64,000 bases of DNA from positions 124,001 to 188,000 of the forward strand of contig NZ_JADPKA010000050.1 of NCBI RefSeq assembly GCF_023073715.1, read 5' to 3'. Positions 9,518 to 19,159 of this stretch are shown in pieces. Both the position numbers and the translations under genes were made by a program. Position 1 is the first letter of the stretch; each line of letters opens with the position of its first letter. A model generated the notes under the pieces. The model did not search any database. It was not told the origin of the DNA and saw only the letters and a list, made by a program, of their open reading frames with translations. This DNA comes from Bradyrhizobium sp. 164 (GTDB taxonomy: Bacteria > Pseudomonadota > Alphaproteobacteria > Rhizobiales > Xanthobacteraceae).

Positions 9518-10381
9518 TTATATGGCGTTCAATTCCGAAATTCCCCGTTGCAAATGGTCCGCGAGAAGGCCGCCTGCCGATGATAGGTGGCGCGCGCGGT
9601 GAAGGCGAATTTCCGCCGGCGGCAACGGCGGCATGCCGTCACAATCGGACAGCACGCGAAGGCTCGCCGGCAAGGTCCCTGCTTTCACCACCGTCACCGC
9701 GAGGCCTTGAGCCGCAATCGTCTCGACTGCTGCGAGCGTCCGGCTGACATAGGCGAGGCGCCAGGGCACGCCAGCCGTGTCGAGCGCCTCCGCAGCCCAT
9801 TGCCGGAACAGACACCCTGGCGGGTAGAGTGCCACGGGCAGGGGATTATGCGCCGCGGCGCGATAGGATGAGGCAGCCGCCCAGACCGCCCGCTCACGCC
9901 TCAAAAGCTCGCCGTCGCCACATCCTTGCGGATGCATGGCGATGACAAGATCGTAGGCATCGCCGAGCCGCGCCGGCATCGTCGCGGTCAGTCCCGTCTC
10001 GATCTCAATCCGGACCAGTGGATGATGCTTGGCAAAGCTCGTCAGCAGGGGCGGAATGACGATGGTGCCGTAGTCGTCCATCACGCCGAGGCGGACCACG
10101 GCTTCGGCCTTGCGTGCGCGAAGCGCCCCGACCGCCTCCGCGTTGAGCGCGAGAATGCGCTGCGCATAGGCGCGCAACTCTTCGCCTGCCGCGGTCGGCA
10201 GGACGCCGGCCCTGGTGCGCTGGAACAATCTTGTGCCGAGCCGCTCCTCTAAGCGCCTGATTTGAACGCTCACCGCCGATTGGGTCCGGTTGAGGACGTG
10301 GGCCGCGCGGGTGAACGAACGATGCTCGGTGACCGCGAGAAATGCCTTCAGCAGATTGGGATCGAGATCTGGTGTGGTCAT
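9518..10381 (-). CDS. LysR-family transcriptional regulator
   Basis: The 287-residue protein has an N-terminal winged helix (about residues 8-66, LLKAFLAVTEHRSFTRAAHVLNRTQSAVSVQIRRLEERLG) and a LysR substrate-binding domain (about residues 95-280). It is divergent from the EamA transporter, with 77 bp between starts, so it probably controls that gene and itself. The 8-bp palindrome TAACGTTA (10386-10393) lies just upstream of its start. The ligand is unknown. Confidence 0.92.
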   Translation of the reverse strand: MTTPDLDPNLLKAFLAVTEHRSFTRAAHVLNRTQSAVSVQIRRLEERLGTRLFQRTRAGVLPTAAGEELRAYAQRILALNAEAVGALRARKAEAVVRLGVMDDYGTIVIPPLLTSFAKHHPLVRIEIETGLTATMPARLGDAYDLVIAMHPQGCGDGELLRRERAVWAAASSYRAAAHNPLPVALYPPGCLFRQWAAEALDTAGVPWRLAYVSRTLAAVETIAAQGLAVTVVKAGTLPASLRVLSDCDGMPPLPPAEIRLHRARHLSSAGGLLADHLQRGISELNAI

Positions 10382-10458
10382 GATGTAACGTTATCCCAGC
10401 ATGACGGAAAATCCATTCCCCGTTTCGACGCGCCTCTTATGCTGCCTTCGAAGCATTG

Positions 10459-11379
10459 ATGGGAGCAATCGTGACCGAGATCTCTGGCGTTCTGGCTGCC
10501 GTGCTGTCGAGCGGCCTCGGCGGCACTTCGATCGGCGCCACGCGCTATCTCGTGAGTATGCTCGATCCGCTCGCGATCGGCTCGTTCAGGTTCGGCATCG
10601 GCTTTCTCCTGCTGCTGCCGCTCACGCTGCTGCGCGGAGACCGCTGGCCGGGGCGAGGGGACCGGGTCGCCGCGATCGGGCTTGGTCTTTTGTTCTTCGC
10701 CCTGTTCCCGATCCTATTCAATGCATCGCTGATCTTTACCACCGCCGCGCGCGGCGCGCTCGGTTTGTCGACGCTGCCTCTGCTCTCGCTGGTGATGGGG
10801 GCTGCGCTCGGCGCCGAATCGCTCACTTGCCGCAAGTCGATCGGTGTCGTAATTGCGACGTTTGGCGTCGCCCTTGCGCTTCTCTTCGACTTGGCTTCGG
10901 CGCCGTCGGGCGCCTGGCGTGGCGATCTGTTGATGATCGCTGCGGCCGCGTGTATGGCACTTTACGGTATCTGGTCAAAGCCGCTGATCCGGCGTTCCAG
11001 CCCGATCGCCTTCACGACCATGAGCATGGCGGCAGGCGCGACGTGCCTCATCCTGCTCTCATATGTACGCAGCAGTTTTGTGCCGGTGACCGGCTTCGGC
11101 ACACCGCAATGGCTCGCGGCGCTCTATCTCGGGGCCTTCGGAGCCGCGCTGACCTTTTATCTCTGGGCCTTCGCGCTCGAGCGGACCACGCCGACGCGTG
11201 TCGCGATCTCGGTGACGGTCAATCCGATCACGGCATCGCTGGTTGGCGCCTATTTGCTGCACGAACCGCTAAGCTGGAATCTGGCGGCCGGCATCGTCGC
11301 GGTGTTTGTCGGGATATGGATTGCGACGACGGACCAGCGTGCTCAGGCGGTGAGCGCATCCGTTTCAAACCAGGCCTGA
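10459..11379 (+). CDS. EamA/DMT-superfamily transporter
   Basis: This 306-residue inner-membrane protein has about ten hydrophobic helices arranged as two EamA repeats (first half VLAAVLSSGLGGTSIGATRYLV, second half GDLLMIAAAACMALYGIWSKP). DMT proteins of this type export amino acids or other metabolites. I place the start at the ATG at 10459; a TTG codon directly before it could add one residue. It is divergent from the LysR gene, the common regulator-exporter pairing. It ends 2 bp from the convergent GFA-family gene. Confidence 0.9.
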   Translation: MGAIVTEISGVLAAVLSSGLGGTSIGATRYLVSMLDPLAIGSFRFGIGFLLLLPLTLLRGDRWPGRGDRVAAIGLGLLFFALFPILFNASLIFTTAARGALGLSTLPLLSLVMGAALGAESLTCRKSIGVVIATFGVALALLFDLASAPSGAWRGDLLMIAAAACMALYGIWSKPLIRRSSPIAFTTMSMAAGATCLILLSYVRSSFVPVTGFGTPQWLAALYLGAFGAALTFYLWAFALERTTPTRVAISVTVNPITASLVGAYLLHEPLSWNLAAGIVAVFVGIWIATTDQRAQAVSASVSNQA

Positions 11380-11381
11380 CA

Positions 11382-11774
11382 TCAAGCCGGGATCGTGGTC
11401 TGATATTGCGTCAGGCTGTCGTCGAGCTTCAGCCAGGCAAGCTTTTCCGAGACCCAGATGTGCTCGGTGGGCGCGAAGGCGTTGCGATCATCGAACGTGG
11501 CCAGCGCGACGCCGGCGAGCGTACCGTTGCGGCGCCAGGCGAACAGCCGCGTGCCGCACCGCTTGCAGAACACGCGGTCGATGTTCTCGGAGGAGGCGAA
11601 GCGGGCGGTATCGCCCTCGACGCTGAGCGCGCGCTGGTCGAATTGCGCGCGGGCGAAGTAGGGCGAGCCCATTGCTTTCTGACAGATGCGGCAATGGCAG
11701 ATGCGGACGTTGAGCGGTTCGCCCTCGGCCTTGAACCGCACCGCGCCGCAGAGGCATCCGCCTTCCCGGATCAT
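11382..11774 (-). CDS. GFA-family (CENP-V/GFA) zinc-binding protein
   Basis: The 130-residue protein shows the three cysteine clusters of the glutathione-dependent formaldehyde-activating family: GGCLCGAVRF (residues 6-15), CHCRICQ (about 26-32) and FCKRCGTRLF (about 69-78). Most family members bind zinc and have no proven enzymatic role, so the historic GFA name should not be read as a function. It starts 7 bp after the SDR gene at 11782-12528 and is probably co-transcribed with the sugar-acid genes. Confidence 0.9.
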   Translation of the reverse strand: MIREGGCLCGAVRFKAEGEPLNVRICHCRICQKAMGSPYFARAQFDQRALSVEGDTARFASSENIDRVFCKRCGTRLFAWRRNGTLAGVALATFDDRNAFAPTEHIWVSEKLAWLKLDDSLTQYQTTIPA

Positions 11775-11781
11775 GATGTCC

Positions 11782-12528
11782 TCAATAAGTTGCGCGACCG
11801 CCAGAGATATCGAAGACCGCGCCGGTGGAGAACGCGCAGTCCTCGGATGCGAGCCAGGCCACCATCGCGGCCAGCTCTTCCACCAGCACGAAGCGCCCCT
11901 TCGGGATTTTCGACAGCATGAAGTCGATATGCTGCTGCGTCATCTGGTCGAAGATCGCGGTCTTCGCCGCCGCCGGTGTCACCGCGTTGACAAGGATGTC
12001 GTGGGCGGCGAGCTCCTTGCCGAGCGATTTCGTCAGTGCGATCAGACCGGCCTTGGACGCCGAATAGTGCGAGGCGTTCGGATTGCCTTCCTTACCGGCG
12101 ATGGAGGCGATGTTCACGATGCGCCCGTATTTCTGCTTGAGCATCACGGGCACGATCGCCTTGGAGACGATGAAAGGACCGTCCAGGTTGATGCGTAGCA
12201 CCTTGCGCCATTCCTCGATGTCGGTCTCCCAGACCGGCTTGTTGACGCCGGCGATGCCGGCATTGTTGACGAGGATGTCGATCTTGCCGAAAGCGCCGAG
12301 CGTGGCATCGCATGCCTGCTCGACGGCTGCGGTGTCGGTGACATCGACCTTAAAGACGCGGACGCCGTCGCCGATCTCCTTCGCCGTCTTCTCGGCCAGC
12401 GCGGCATCGAAATCCCAAATGGCGACCTTGGCGCCGGAGACGACGAAGCGCTCGGTAATCGCGCGGCCAAAGCCCTGCGCGCCGCCGGTGACGACAGCGG
12501 CGCGGCCGTTGAGGTCGATCTTGTTCAT
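11782..12528 (-). CDS. SDR-family NAD(P)-dependent oxidoreductase
   Basis: The ATG at 12528 (MNKIDLNGRAAVVTGGAQGFGRA) follows a purine-rich GGGG stretch and gives 248 residues. It has a classical SDR cofactor motif TGGAQGFG, the NNAG motif (LVNNAGIAG) and the catalytic YSASK. The closing LASEDCAFSTGAVFDISGGRATY is typical of short sugar or acyl SDRs. In this locus it could oxidise an aldose at C1 or a keto-deoxy acid, but the substrate cannot be read from sequence. It lies 19 bp downstream of the other SDR. Confidence 0.88.
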   Translation of the reverse strand: MNKIDLNGRAAVVTGGAQGFGRAITERFVVSGAKVAIWDFDAALAEKTAKEIGDGVRVFKVDVTDTAAVEQACDATLGAFGKIDILVNNAGIAGVNKPVWETDIEEWRKVLRINLDGPFIVSKAIVPVMLKQKYGRIVNIASIAGKEGNPNASHYSASKAGLIALTKSLGKELAAHDILVNAVTPAAAKTAIFDQMTQQHIDFMLSKIPKGRFVLVEELAAMVAWLASEDCAFSTGAVFDISGGRATY

Positions 12529-12547
12529 GAGACGTGACCCCTGAACA

Positions 12548-13279
12548 TCAGAGCATGTAGCCGCCGTCGACGACGAGGTCGACGCCGGTGGTGAAGGCGC
12601 TTTCGTCACTGCCGAGATAGACCGCCATCGCCGCGATCTCGTCGGCGGTGCCGAGGCGGCCCATCTTCTGGCGGGAGATGAACATCTCCTTGCCTTGCGG
12701 CCCCTGCGCGGCGGCGCGGTCGAGCATCGAGGGCGTCTCGACGGTGCCGGGACAGATGCTGTTGCAGCGGATGCCCTTGGTGATGAAATCGAGCGCGACC
12801 GCGCGCGTCAGCAGCGACACCGCCGCCTTCGACGCGCTGTAGACGTAACGGTTGGCCGGCGGCCGCAGCGCCGCGCAGGACGAGATGTTGACGATGCTGC
12901 CGCCGCCCCCTGCCAGCATCTCGGGCAGAAACGCCCTGATGGTCCGGTGCATCGACTTGACGTTGAGGTCGAACGAGAAGTCAAAATCCTCTTCCGAGCA
13001 CTCCAAGATCGTGCCGTGGTGCACGAAGCCCGCAGCGTTGAGCAGGATGTCGATCTTGCCGACGCGCTTGGCGAAGGCGTTGACGTCGGCGGTGTTGCGG
13101 ACGTCGAGTTTTGCGACTTCGGCGACGCCTTCCTTGGTGAGGCTCGCAATGCCGCTCTCGTTGATATCGGTGGCGATGACGGTCGCGCCCTCACGCGCGA
13201 ATGCGACGGCGCAGGCACGCCCGATGCCTGCGGCTGCAGCGGTGACGACGGCCCGCTTTCCCTTGAGGCGGTCTGCCAT
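12548..13279 (-). CDS. SDR-family oxidoreductase, 2-keto-3-deoxy-L-fuconate dehydrogenase-like
   Basis: The 243-residue SDR has an unusual cofactor motif (TAAAAGIGRA instead of TGxxxGIG) and catalytic YSASK. The stretch GFVHHGTILECSEEDFDFSFDLNVKSMHRT closely recalls the 2-keto-3-deoxy-L-fuconate dehydrogenase/BDH2 subgroup. Members oxidise 2-keto-3-deoxy sugar acids or 3-hydroxybutyrate with NAD. Sitting downstream of a sugar-acid dehydratase, a keto-deoxy acid is the more likely substrate. That naming rests on my memory of the subgroup, not on an alignment. Confidence 0.85.
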   Translation of the reverse strand: MADRLKGKRAVVTAAAAGIGRACAVAFAREGATVIATDINESGIASLTKEGVAEVAKLDVRNTADVNAFAKRVGKIDILLNAAGFVHHGTILECSEEDFDFSFDLNVKSMHRTIRAFLPEMLAGGGGSIVNISSCAALRPPANRYVYSASKAAVSLLTRAVALDFITKGIRCNSICPGTVETPSMLDRAAAQGPQGKEMFISRQKMGRLGTADEIAAMAVYLGSDESAFTTGVDLVVDGGYML

Positions 13280-13317
13280 GTTCTTGTTCTCCTTCGTGTA
13301 GTTTCAATGCCAACCCA

Positions 13318-13405
13318 CGTCATTGCGAGGAGCTCTTGCGACGAAGCAATCCAGGCCATCTCCGTGGAGATATCTCTGGATTGCTTCGCTTCGCTCGCAA
13401 TGACG
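13318..13405. repeat. Intergenic palindromic repeat, CGTCATTGCGAG family
   Basis: Perfect 12-bp arms CGTCATTGCGAG (13318-13329) and CTCGCAATGACG (13394-13405) enclose a second nested pair built on GAAGCAATCCAG and CTGGATTGCTTC. A second copy with the same outer sequence lies at 50126-50238. It sits between the dehydratase and the SDR genes and could form a long hairpin in their shared transcript. Confidence 0.8.
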
Positions 13406-13414
13406 GTGTGGCTG

Positions 13415-15241
13415 CTAGTGGTTATCTCTTGCCACGCCAAAGGTGCCGGCGACGTTCTGATAGCGCGTGGCGAGCTCCATGCAGGCGCCGGTCGATTGTT
13501 GGCCGACCGTATTGCGATAGATCTCCTGCCACGGCGTCTGGTTCGGCGGATGCTTGAAGCCGCCGCTGGCCTTGAGCTCGGCATGGCGCTTCTTCAGTTC
13601 CTCCTCCGAGATCAGGATGTTGGCGCTGCCCTTGTTGAGGTCGATGCGCACCTTGTCGCCGGTTTTGAGGATGGCGAGCCCGCCATTGGCCGCCGCTTCC
13701 GGCGAGGCGTTCAGGATCGAGGGCGAACCCGAGGTGCCGGACTGGCGGCCGTCGCCGATGCAGGGCAGGGACAGGATGCCGCGTTTGATCAATGCTGCCG
13801 GGGGCTGCATGTTCACGACCTCGGCGCCGCCGGGGTAGCCGATCGGCCCGGTGCCGCGGATGAACAGCACGCAGCGCTCGTCGATGTCGAGCGAGGGATC
13901 GTCGATGCGCTCGTGATAATCCTCGGGCCCCTCGAACACGATGGCGCGGCCTTCGAAGGCGTTGAGGTCCTTGGGGTTGCTGAGATAGCGGTCGCGAAAC
14001 TCCTTGGAGATCACGCTGGTCTTCATGATCGCGGAATCGAACAGATTGCCCTTTAGGACCAGGAAGCCGGCGTCCTTCACCAGCGGCTTGTCGTAGGTCC
14101 AGATCACGTCCTTGTCAGGCGCCGGTGCGTTCCTACAGTTCTCGCCGATGCCGCGGCCATTGACTGTCACTGCGTCCTCATGGATGCGCTTGTGCTTCAT
14201 CAGCTCGCGCACCACAGCCGGAACGCCGCCGGCGCGGTGGAACTCCTCGCCGAGATAGAAGCCGGCCGGCTGCATGTTGACCAGCAGCGGCACGTCGTGG
14301 CCGAATTTCTGCCAGTCGTCGATCGAGAGCTCGACGCCGATGTGGCGGGCCAGCGCGTTGATGTGGATCGGCGCGTTGGTCGAGCCACCGATCGCCGAAT
14401 TGATGACGATGCAGTTCTCGAACGCCTTGCGGGTCAGGATGTCCGAGGGTTTCAGATCCTCCCAGACCATCTCGACGATGCGCTTGCCCGTCTCATAGGC
14501 GATCTGGCCGCGCTCGCGGTAGGGGGCGGGAATCGCCGCGCAGCCCGGCAGCGAGAAGCCGAGCGCTTCGGCGAGCCCGTTCATGGTCGAGGCGGTGCCC
14601 ATGGTGTTGCAATGGCCGACCGAGGGCGCCGAGGAGGCCACGATTTCCATGAACTCTTCATAGTCGATCTCGCCGGCGGCGAGCCGCTCGCGCGACTTCC
14701 AGACGATGGTGCCGGAGCCGGTGCGCTCGCCGGCATGCCAGCCGTTCAGCATCGGGCCGCCCGACAGCACGATCGCGGGCAGGTTGACGGTCGCCGCGGC
14801 CATCATGCAGGCCGGCGTCGTCTTGTCGCAGCCGGTGGTCAGCACCACGCCGTCGAGGGGATAGCCGTAGAGGATCTCGACCAGGCCGAGATAAGCGAGA
14901 TTGCGGTCGAGCGCCGCGGTCGGACGTTTGCCGGTCTCCTGGATCGGATGGGTCGGGAATTCCATCGCAATGCCACCGGCCTCGCGGATGCCCTCGCGGA
15001 CGCGATGGGCCAGCTCGATATGATGGCGGTTGCAGGGTGAAAGATCATTGCCGGTTTGCGCGATGCCGATGATCGGCTTACCGGATTGAAGTTCGGCGCG
15101 GGTGAGGCCGTAGTTCAAATAGCGCTCCATATAGAGCGCGGTCATGCCCGGATTGTGTGGGTTGTTGAACCATTCCTGCGAGCGAAGGTGGCGGCGAGCG
15201 CCGTTGCCGGCAGCGTGCCCATTGGTTGGCTTTTTTGTCAT
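13415..15241 (-). CDS. IlvD/Edd-family sugar-acid dehydratase (D-xylonate dehydratase XylD-like)
   Basis: I chose the ATG at 15241 because AGGAGAG precedes it at good spacing; the product is 608 residues. Family signatures include IGIAQTGNDLSPCNRHH, TTGCDKTTPACMMAA (cluster Cys), SVGHCNTMGTASTMN and GDGRQSGTSGSPSILN. The sequence strongly recalls Caulobacter XylD, including WFNNPHNPGMTALYMERYLNYG. These Fe-S and Mg2+ enzymes convert aldonic acids to 2-keto-3-deoxy acids. The locus encodes a KDG-type kinase and a KDPG-type aldolase rather than the Caulobacter xylX/xylA set, so the true substrate may be a C6 acid. It is transcribed with the two SDRs and probably controlled by the LacI regulator. 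Confidence 0.88.
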   Translation of the reverse strand: MTKKPTNGHAAGNGARRHLRSQEWFNNPHNPGMTALYMERYLNYGLTRAELQSGKPIIGIAQTGNDLSPCNRHHIELAHRVREGIREAGGIAMEFPTHPIQETGKRPTAALDRNLAYLGLVEILYGYPLDGVVLTTGCDKTTPACMMAAATVNLPAIVLSGGPMLNGWHAGERTGSGTIVWKSRERLAAGEIDYEEFMEIVASSAPSVGHCNTMGTASTMNGLAEALGFSLPGCAAIPAPYRERGQIAYETGKRIVEMVWEDLKPSDILTRKAFENCIVINSAIGGSTNAPIHINALARHIGVELSIDDWQKFGHDVPLLVNMQPAGFYLGEEFHRAGGVPAVVRELMKHKRIHEDAVTVNGRGIGENCRNAPAPDKDVIWTYDKPLVKDAGFLVLKGNLFDSAIMKTSVISKEFRDRYLSNPKDLNAFEGRAIVFEGPEDYHERIDDPSLDIDERCVLFIRGTGPIGYPGGAEVVNMQPPAALIKRGILSLPCIGDGRQSGTSGSPSILNASPEAAANGGLAILKTGDKVRIDLNKGSANILISEEELKKRHAELKASGGFKHPPNQTPWQEIYRNTVGQQSTGACMELATRYQNVAGTFGVARDNH

Positions 15242-15363
15242 TGGTCTCTCCTGCAATGCAAACGCACTGGCGTCCGTCTCAATCTGTCGGCTGGTGCGAT
15301 GCCCAGCGGCGCGAGCGATGGTCTGCCGGCCCGCTGGCGGGTCATTTCCTCACAAGTACGATA

Positions 15364-16464
15364 CTAATCTTGGCTACTTGGTAACGCTACCATTTTGTTG
15401 GCGGCGCCGGCTCCGGAAGCGGCTGGTCGATTGTCCGAACGCCGCGACAACGAGCTTTGACGCTCGATCACCTTGAAGCCGAGGTCGAGCACCGGTTGCT
15501 CGGGCCGCCGTCCATCGATCGCGTCGATCAGCATGGTCGCGGCCGTTTTCCCCATCTCGTAGCGATTGGTGCGCACGCTGCTGAGGGTGGGGACGGCTGA
15601 GGCCATGAATTCGAGGTCGTTGAATCCGACGATCGCGATCTGCTCCGGGACGGCGATCTCCCGGCGCCGGCATTCAAACAGGACGCCGAGCGCGAGGTCG
15701 TCATTGGCACAGAACACCGCATCGATGCCGGGGTCCCGCGCGAGCAGGTCGGTGAACAGGGCGCCGCCGAGCGTCACCGATGTCGGCGTCGCCGTCGTCA
15801 CGACGAGCCGCTGCTCGAACAGGGCGGCGTCCTTCATGGCCGAGACATATCCATCGAGCCGCCGCTGCACCCGCGGATCCATCCGCGCGCCGATGAAGCC
15901 GACCTTGCGGTGACCCTGCGCGAACAGGTGGGCAACTGCCGCGCGCGCAGCATCATGGTGCGAAAAGCCGATCATCATGTCGACCGGATTGGGGCCGATC
16001 TCCATGATCTGCACGATCGGGCAGTCGGCAGCCTCCAGCATCGCGCGCGATTCTGTGGTCTGGTCGATGCCCGTGACGATCAGCCCGGCCGGCTTCTGCG
16101 CCAGAAACAGGCGCAGCAGCTTCTCCTCCTGGAGGATGCTGTAGCGGGTGTTGGACAGCTGGATCGAGTAACGGCTGCCTTCGGAGGCGTCATAGATGCC
16201 GCGCAGCACGTCGGAGAACACGTTATTGGTGAGGGATGGGATCAATACACCGATCACCTCGGTGCGTTGCGAGGCCAGCGCGCGTGCAGCAAGGTTCGGC
16301 ACATAGCCGAGCTCCTTGGCGGCGCTCTCGACCCGCGTCCGCTTGGCAACCGACAGTGCTTCCGGATTGCGGAAGAAGCGGGACGCCGTGATCGGGCTGA
16401 CGCCGGCAAGCTCGGCGACTTCCGCCAGCCGGATTTTGCCTGACTTGGTGCGTTTTCGACCCAT
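15364..16464 (-). CDS. LacI-family transcriptional regulator (GntR-like)
   Basis: I chose the ATG at 16464 (MGRKRTKSGKIRLAEVAELAGVS), giving 366 residues. The LacI helix-turn-helix is IRLAEVAELAGVSPITASRFFRNPEALS, followed by the hinge YVPNLAARALA and a periplasmic-binding-like effector domain (IGVLIPSLTNNVFSDVLRGI, VGFIGARMD, DAVFCANDDLALGVLFECRR). The effector domain resembles the gluconate repressor GntR, which suggests a sugar-acid effector. It lies between the dehydratase block and the divergent ABC operon, with matching operators on both sides. Confidence 0.92.
   Translation of the reverse strand: MGRKRTKSGKIRLAEVAELAGVSPITASRFFRNPEALSVAKRTRVESAAKELGYVPNLAARALASQRTEVIGVLIPSLTNNVFSDVLRGIYDASEGSRYSIQLSNTRYSILQEEKLLRLFLAQKPAGLIVTGIDQTTESRAMLEAADCPIVQIMEIGPNPVDMMIGFSHHDAARAAVAHLFAQGHRKVGFIGARMDPRVQRRLDGYVSAMKDAALFEQRLVVTTATPTSVTLGGALFTDLLARDPGIDAVFCANDDLALGVLFECRRREIAVPEQIAIVGFNDLEFMASAVPTLSSVRTNRYEMGKTAATMLIDAIDGRRPEQPVLDLGFKVIERQSSLSRRSDNRPAASGAGAANKMVALPSSQD
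15379..15392. promoter_or_regulatory. LacI-type operator upstream of the dehydratase gene
   Basis: TGGTAACGCTACCA fits the generic LacI-family operator TGNNANCGNTNNCA at every fixed position, and its outer arms TGGTA/TACCA are exact inverted repeats. It lies inside the 3' end of the lacI coding region, about 140 bp before the dehydratase start. It shares CGCTACCA with the site at 16506-16519. Confidence 0.6.
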
Positions 16465-16505
16465 TGCTGCTCTTAACACAGTCACGGTCGCAAACAAAGG
16501 AACGT

Positions 16506-16519
16506 TGACAGCGCTACCA
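16506..16519. promoter_or_regulatory. LacI-type operator between lacI and the ABC transporter operon
   Basis: TGACAGCGCTACCA also matches TGNNANCGNTNNCA fully. It overlaps a TTGACA hexamer (16505-16510) and lies 42 bp upstream of the lacI start and 147 bp upstream of the ABC ATPase start. That position suits control of both divergent transcripts. Confidence 0.6.
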
Positions 16520-16665
16520 GCAACGACTAACCAAAGACAAATTGCCAAAACCGCACAAACTGCCGACAATGTTGCCCGCTATGATCGGGCCTGGTTCGGT
16601 AAAGTCTGAAAAAGCAAGACGGTCGCGGCGCGAAGGGCGTCGTCGACTTTCGAGGAGGGAGCTAG

Positions 16666-17733
<1,068 letters not shown>

Positions 17734-17775
17734 CGTAAGACGTAAGACAAGAAAAAGCATCACAGGGAGGACGAT

Positions 17776-19095
17776 ATGCAAGACTTTACCCGCCGGACTC
17801 TGCTTCAAGGCGGAACGGCTCTGGCTGCGACCGGCATGCTGACTGGGCCGGCACTGTTCGATTTCGCCAAGGCCTGGGCGCAGAGCGCGCCCTGGAAGGC
17901 GGAGCCCGGTGCCAAGCTGACCGTGATGCGGTGGAAGCGCTTCGTGCCGCAGGAGGACGATGCGTTCAACGCGATGGTTGCGGCGTTCAAGGCTGCGACC
18001 GGCACCGAGATGAACGTATTCAGCGAATCCTTCGAGGACGTGCAGCCGAAGGCATCGGTTGCGGCCAATACCGGCTCAGGGCTCGATCTCGCCTGGGGCT
18101 TGCACACGCTGCCGCAGCTGTTCCCCACCAAAGTGCTGAAGATGAACGACGTCGCCGACTATCTCGGCAAGAAGTATGGCGGCTGGACCGATGCGGCCGC
18201 CAAGACTTGCAAGCTCGGCGACGATTGGCTCGGCATTCCCGTGGCGACCAACGGCGGTTACATGACCTACCGCAAGTCGGCGATCGACAAGGCGGGCTTC
18301 AAGGAGTTTCCGACGGACTTCCCCGGCTTCCTCGAAATGTGCAAGGCGCTGAAGGCGAACAACACGCCGGCCGGCTTCGCCCTCGGGCATGCCTCGGGCG
18401 ACGGCAATTCGTGGCTGCATTGGGTGCTGTGGGGGCACGGGGCCTACACCGTCGATCAGAACGACAAGATCATCATCAATTCGCCGGAGACGGCGAAGGC
18501 GCTGGAATATTGCAAGGCGCTGTACGAGAACTTCATCCCGGGCACCCCGTCCTGGAACGATTCCTCCAACAACAAGGCGTTCCTTGCCGGCGAGCTCTAT
18601 TGCACGGCGAACGGCATCTCGATCTACGTGGCCGCCAAGACCGATGCGACCAAGAAAGAGCTTGCCGCCGATACCTATCATGCCCTCTGGCCGGTTGGTC
18701 CGGTCGGCAAGCCGACCGAGCTGCAGCTGGCGCTGCCGATCCTCGCCTTCAACTTCACCAAATATCCGAATGCGGCGAAGGCGTTCGTCGCCTTCATGCT
18801 GGAGAAGGAGAACTACGAGAAGTGGCTGGATGGCGCGCAAGGTTATCTGACCCAGACCTTGAACGCCTATGAGTCGGCACCGATCTGGACGGCGGATCCG
18901 AAGAACGCCGTGTTCTCGCAGGCCTCCAAGCGCACGCTGCCGGCGTCCGGCATCGGCACGGTCGGCGAGAAGGCGGCGACGGCGATCGCCGATTTCATCG
19001 TCGTCGACATGTTCGCCAATTACTGCACCGGCGCCAAGGATGCGAAGGGCGCGATGGCGGAAGCCGAGCGCCAGCTGAAGCGCATCTATCGCTGA
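17776..19095 (+). CDS. Sugar ABC transporter substrate-binding protein (family 1)
   Basis: The 439-residue periplasmic protein begins MQDFTRRTLLQGGTALAA, a twin-arginine (Tat) signal with TRRTLLQ followed by a hydrophobic stretch. The mature part is a MalE/UgpB-type family 1 binding protein (LTVMRWKRFVPQEDDAFNAMVAAF; LKANNTPAGFALGHASGDGNSWLHW). Tat export implies that it folds before crossing the membrane. The ligand is unknown; the context suggests a sugar or polyol feeding the dehydratase pathway. Confidence 0.93.
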   Translation: MQDFTRRTLLQGGTALAATGMLTGPALFDFAKAWAQSAPWKAEPGAKLTVMRWKRFVPQEDDAFNAMVAAFKAATGTEMNVFSESFEDVQPKASVAANTGSGLDLAWGLHTLPQLFPTKVLKMNDVADYLGKKYGGWTDAAAKTCKLGDDWLGIPVATNGGYMTYRKSAIDKAGFKEFPTDFPGFLEMCKALKANNTPAGFALGHASGDGNSWLHWVLWGHGAYTVDQNDKIIINSPETAKALEYCKALYENFIPGTPSWNDSSNNKAFLAGELYCTANGISIYVAAKTDATKKELAADTYHALWPVGPVGKPTELQLALPILAFNFTKYPNAAKAFVAFMLEKENYEKWLDGAQGYLTQTLNAYESAPIWTADPKNAVFSQASKRTLPASGIGTVGEKAATAIADFIVVDMFANYCTGAKDAKGAMAEAERQLKRIYR

Positions 19096-19103
19096 GGGTC
19101 ACG

Positions 19104-19131
19104 GAGCGGGCGGCCGTCCGGCCGCCCGCTC
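19104..19131 (+). other. Strong hairpin between binding-protein and permease genes
   Basis: Arms GAGCGGGCGGCC (19104-19115) and GGCCGCCCGCTC (19120-19131) form a perfect 12-bp G+C stem with a 4-nt loop. There is no following U-run, so an RNA-stabilising or partial-attenuation role is more likely than a simple terminator. In binding-protein operons such stems usually raise expression of the binding protein over the permeases. Confidence 0.65.
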
Positions 19132-19159
19132 GTCAACATTTCGATCAGGGATATCGGGC

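Noticed and set aside
14180..15040. Plus-strand frame opposite the dehydratase gene
   Set aside because: It is antisense to conserved IlvD/Edd coding sequence and has His/Asp/Arg-rich low-complexity composition.
16505..16533. A full sigma-70 promoter from TTGACA at 16505
   Set aside because: No good -10 hexamer lies at 16-18 bp; only the -35-like match is clear.
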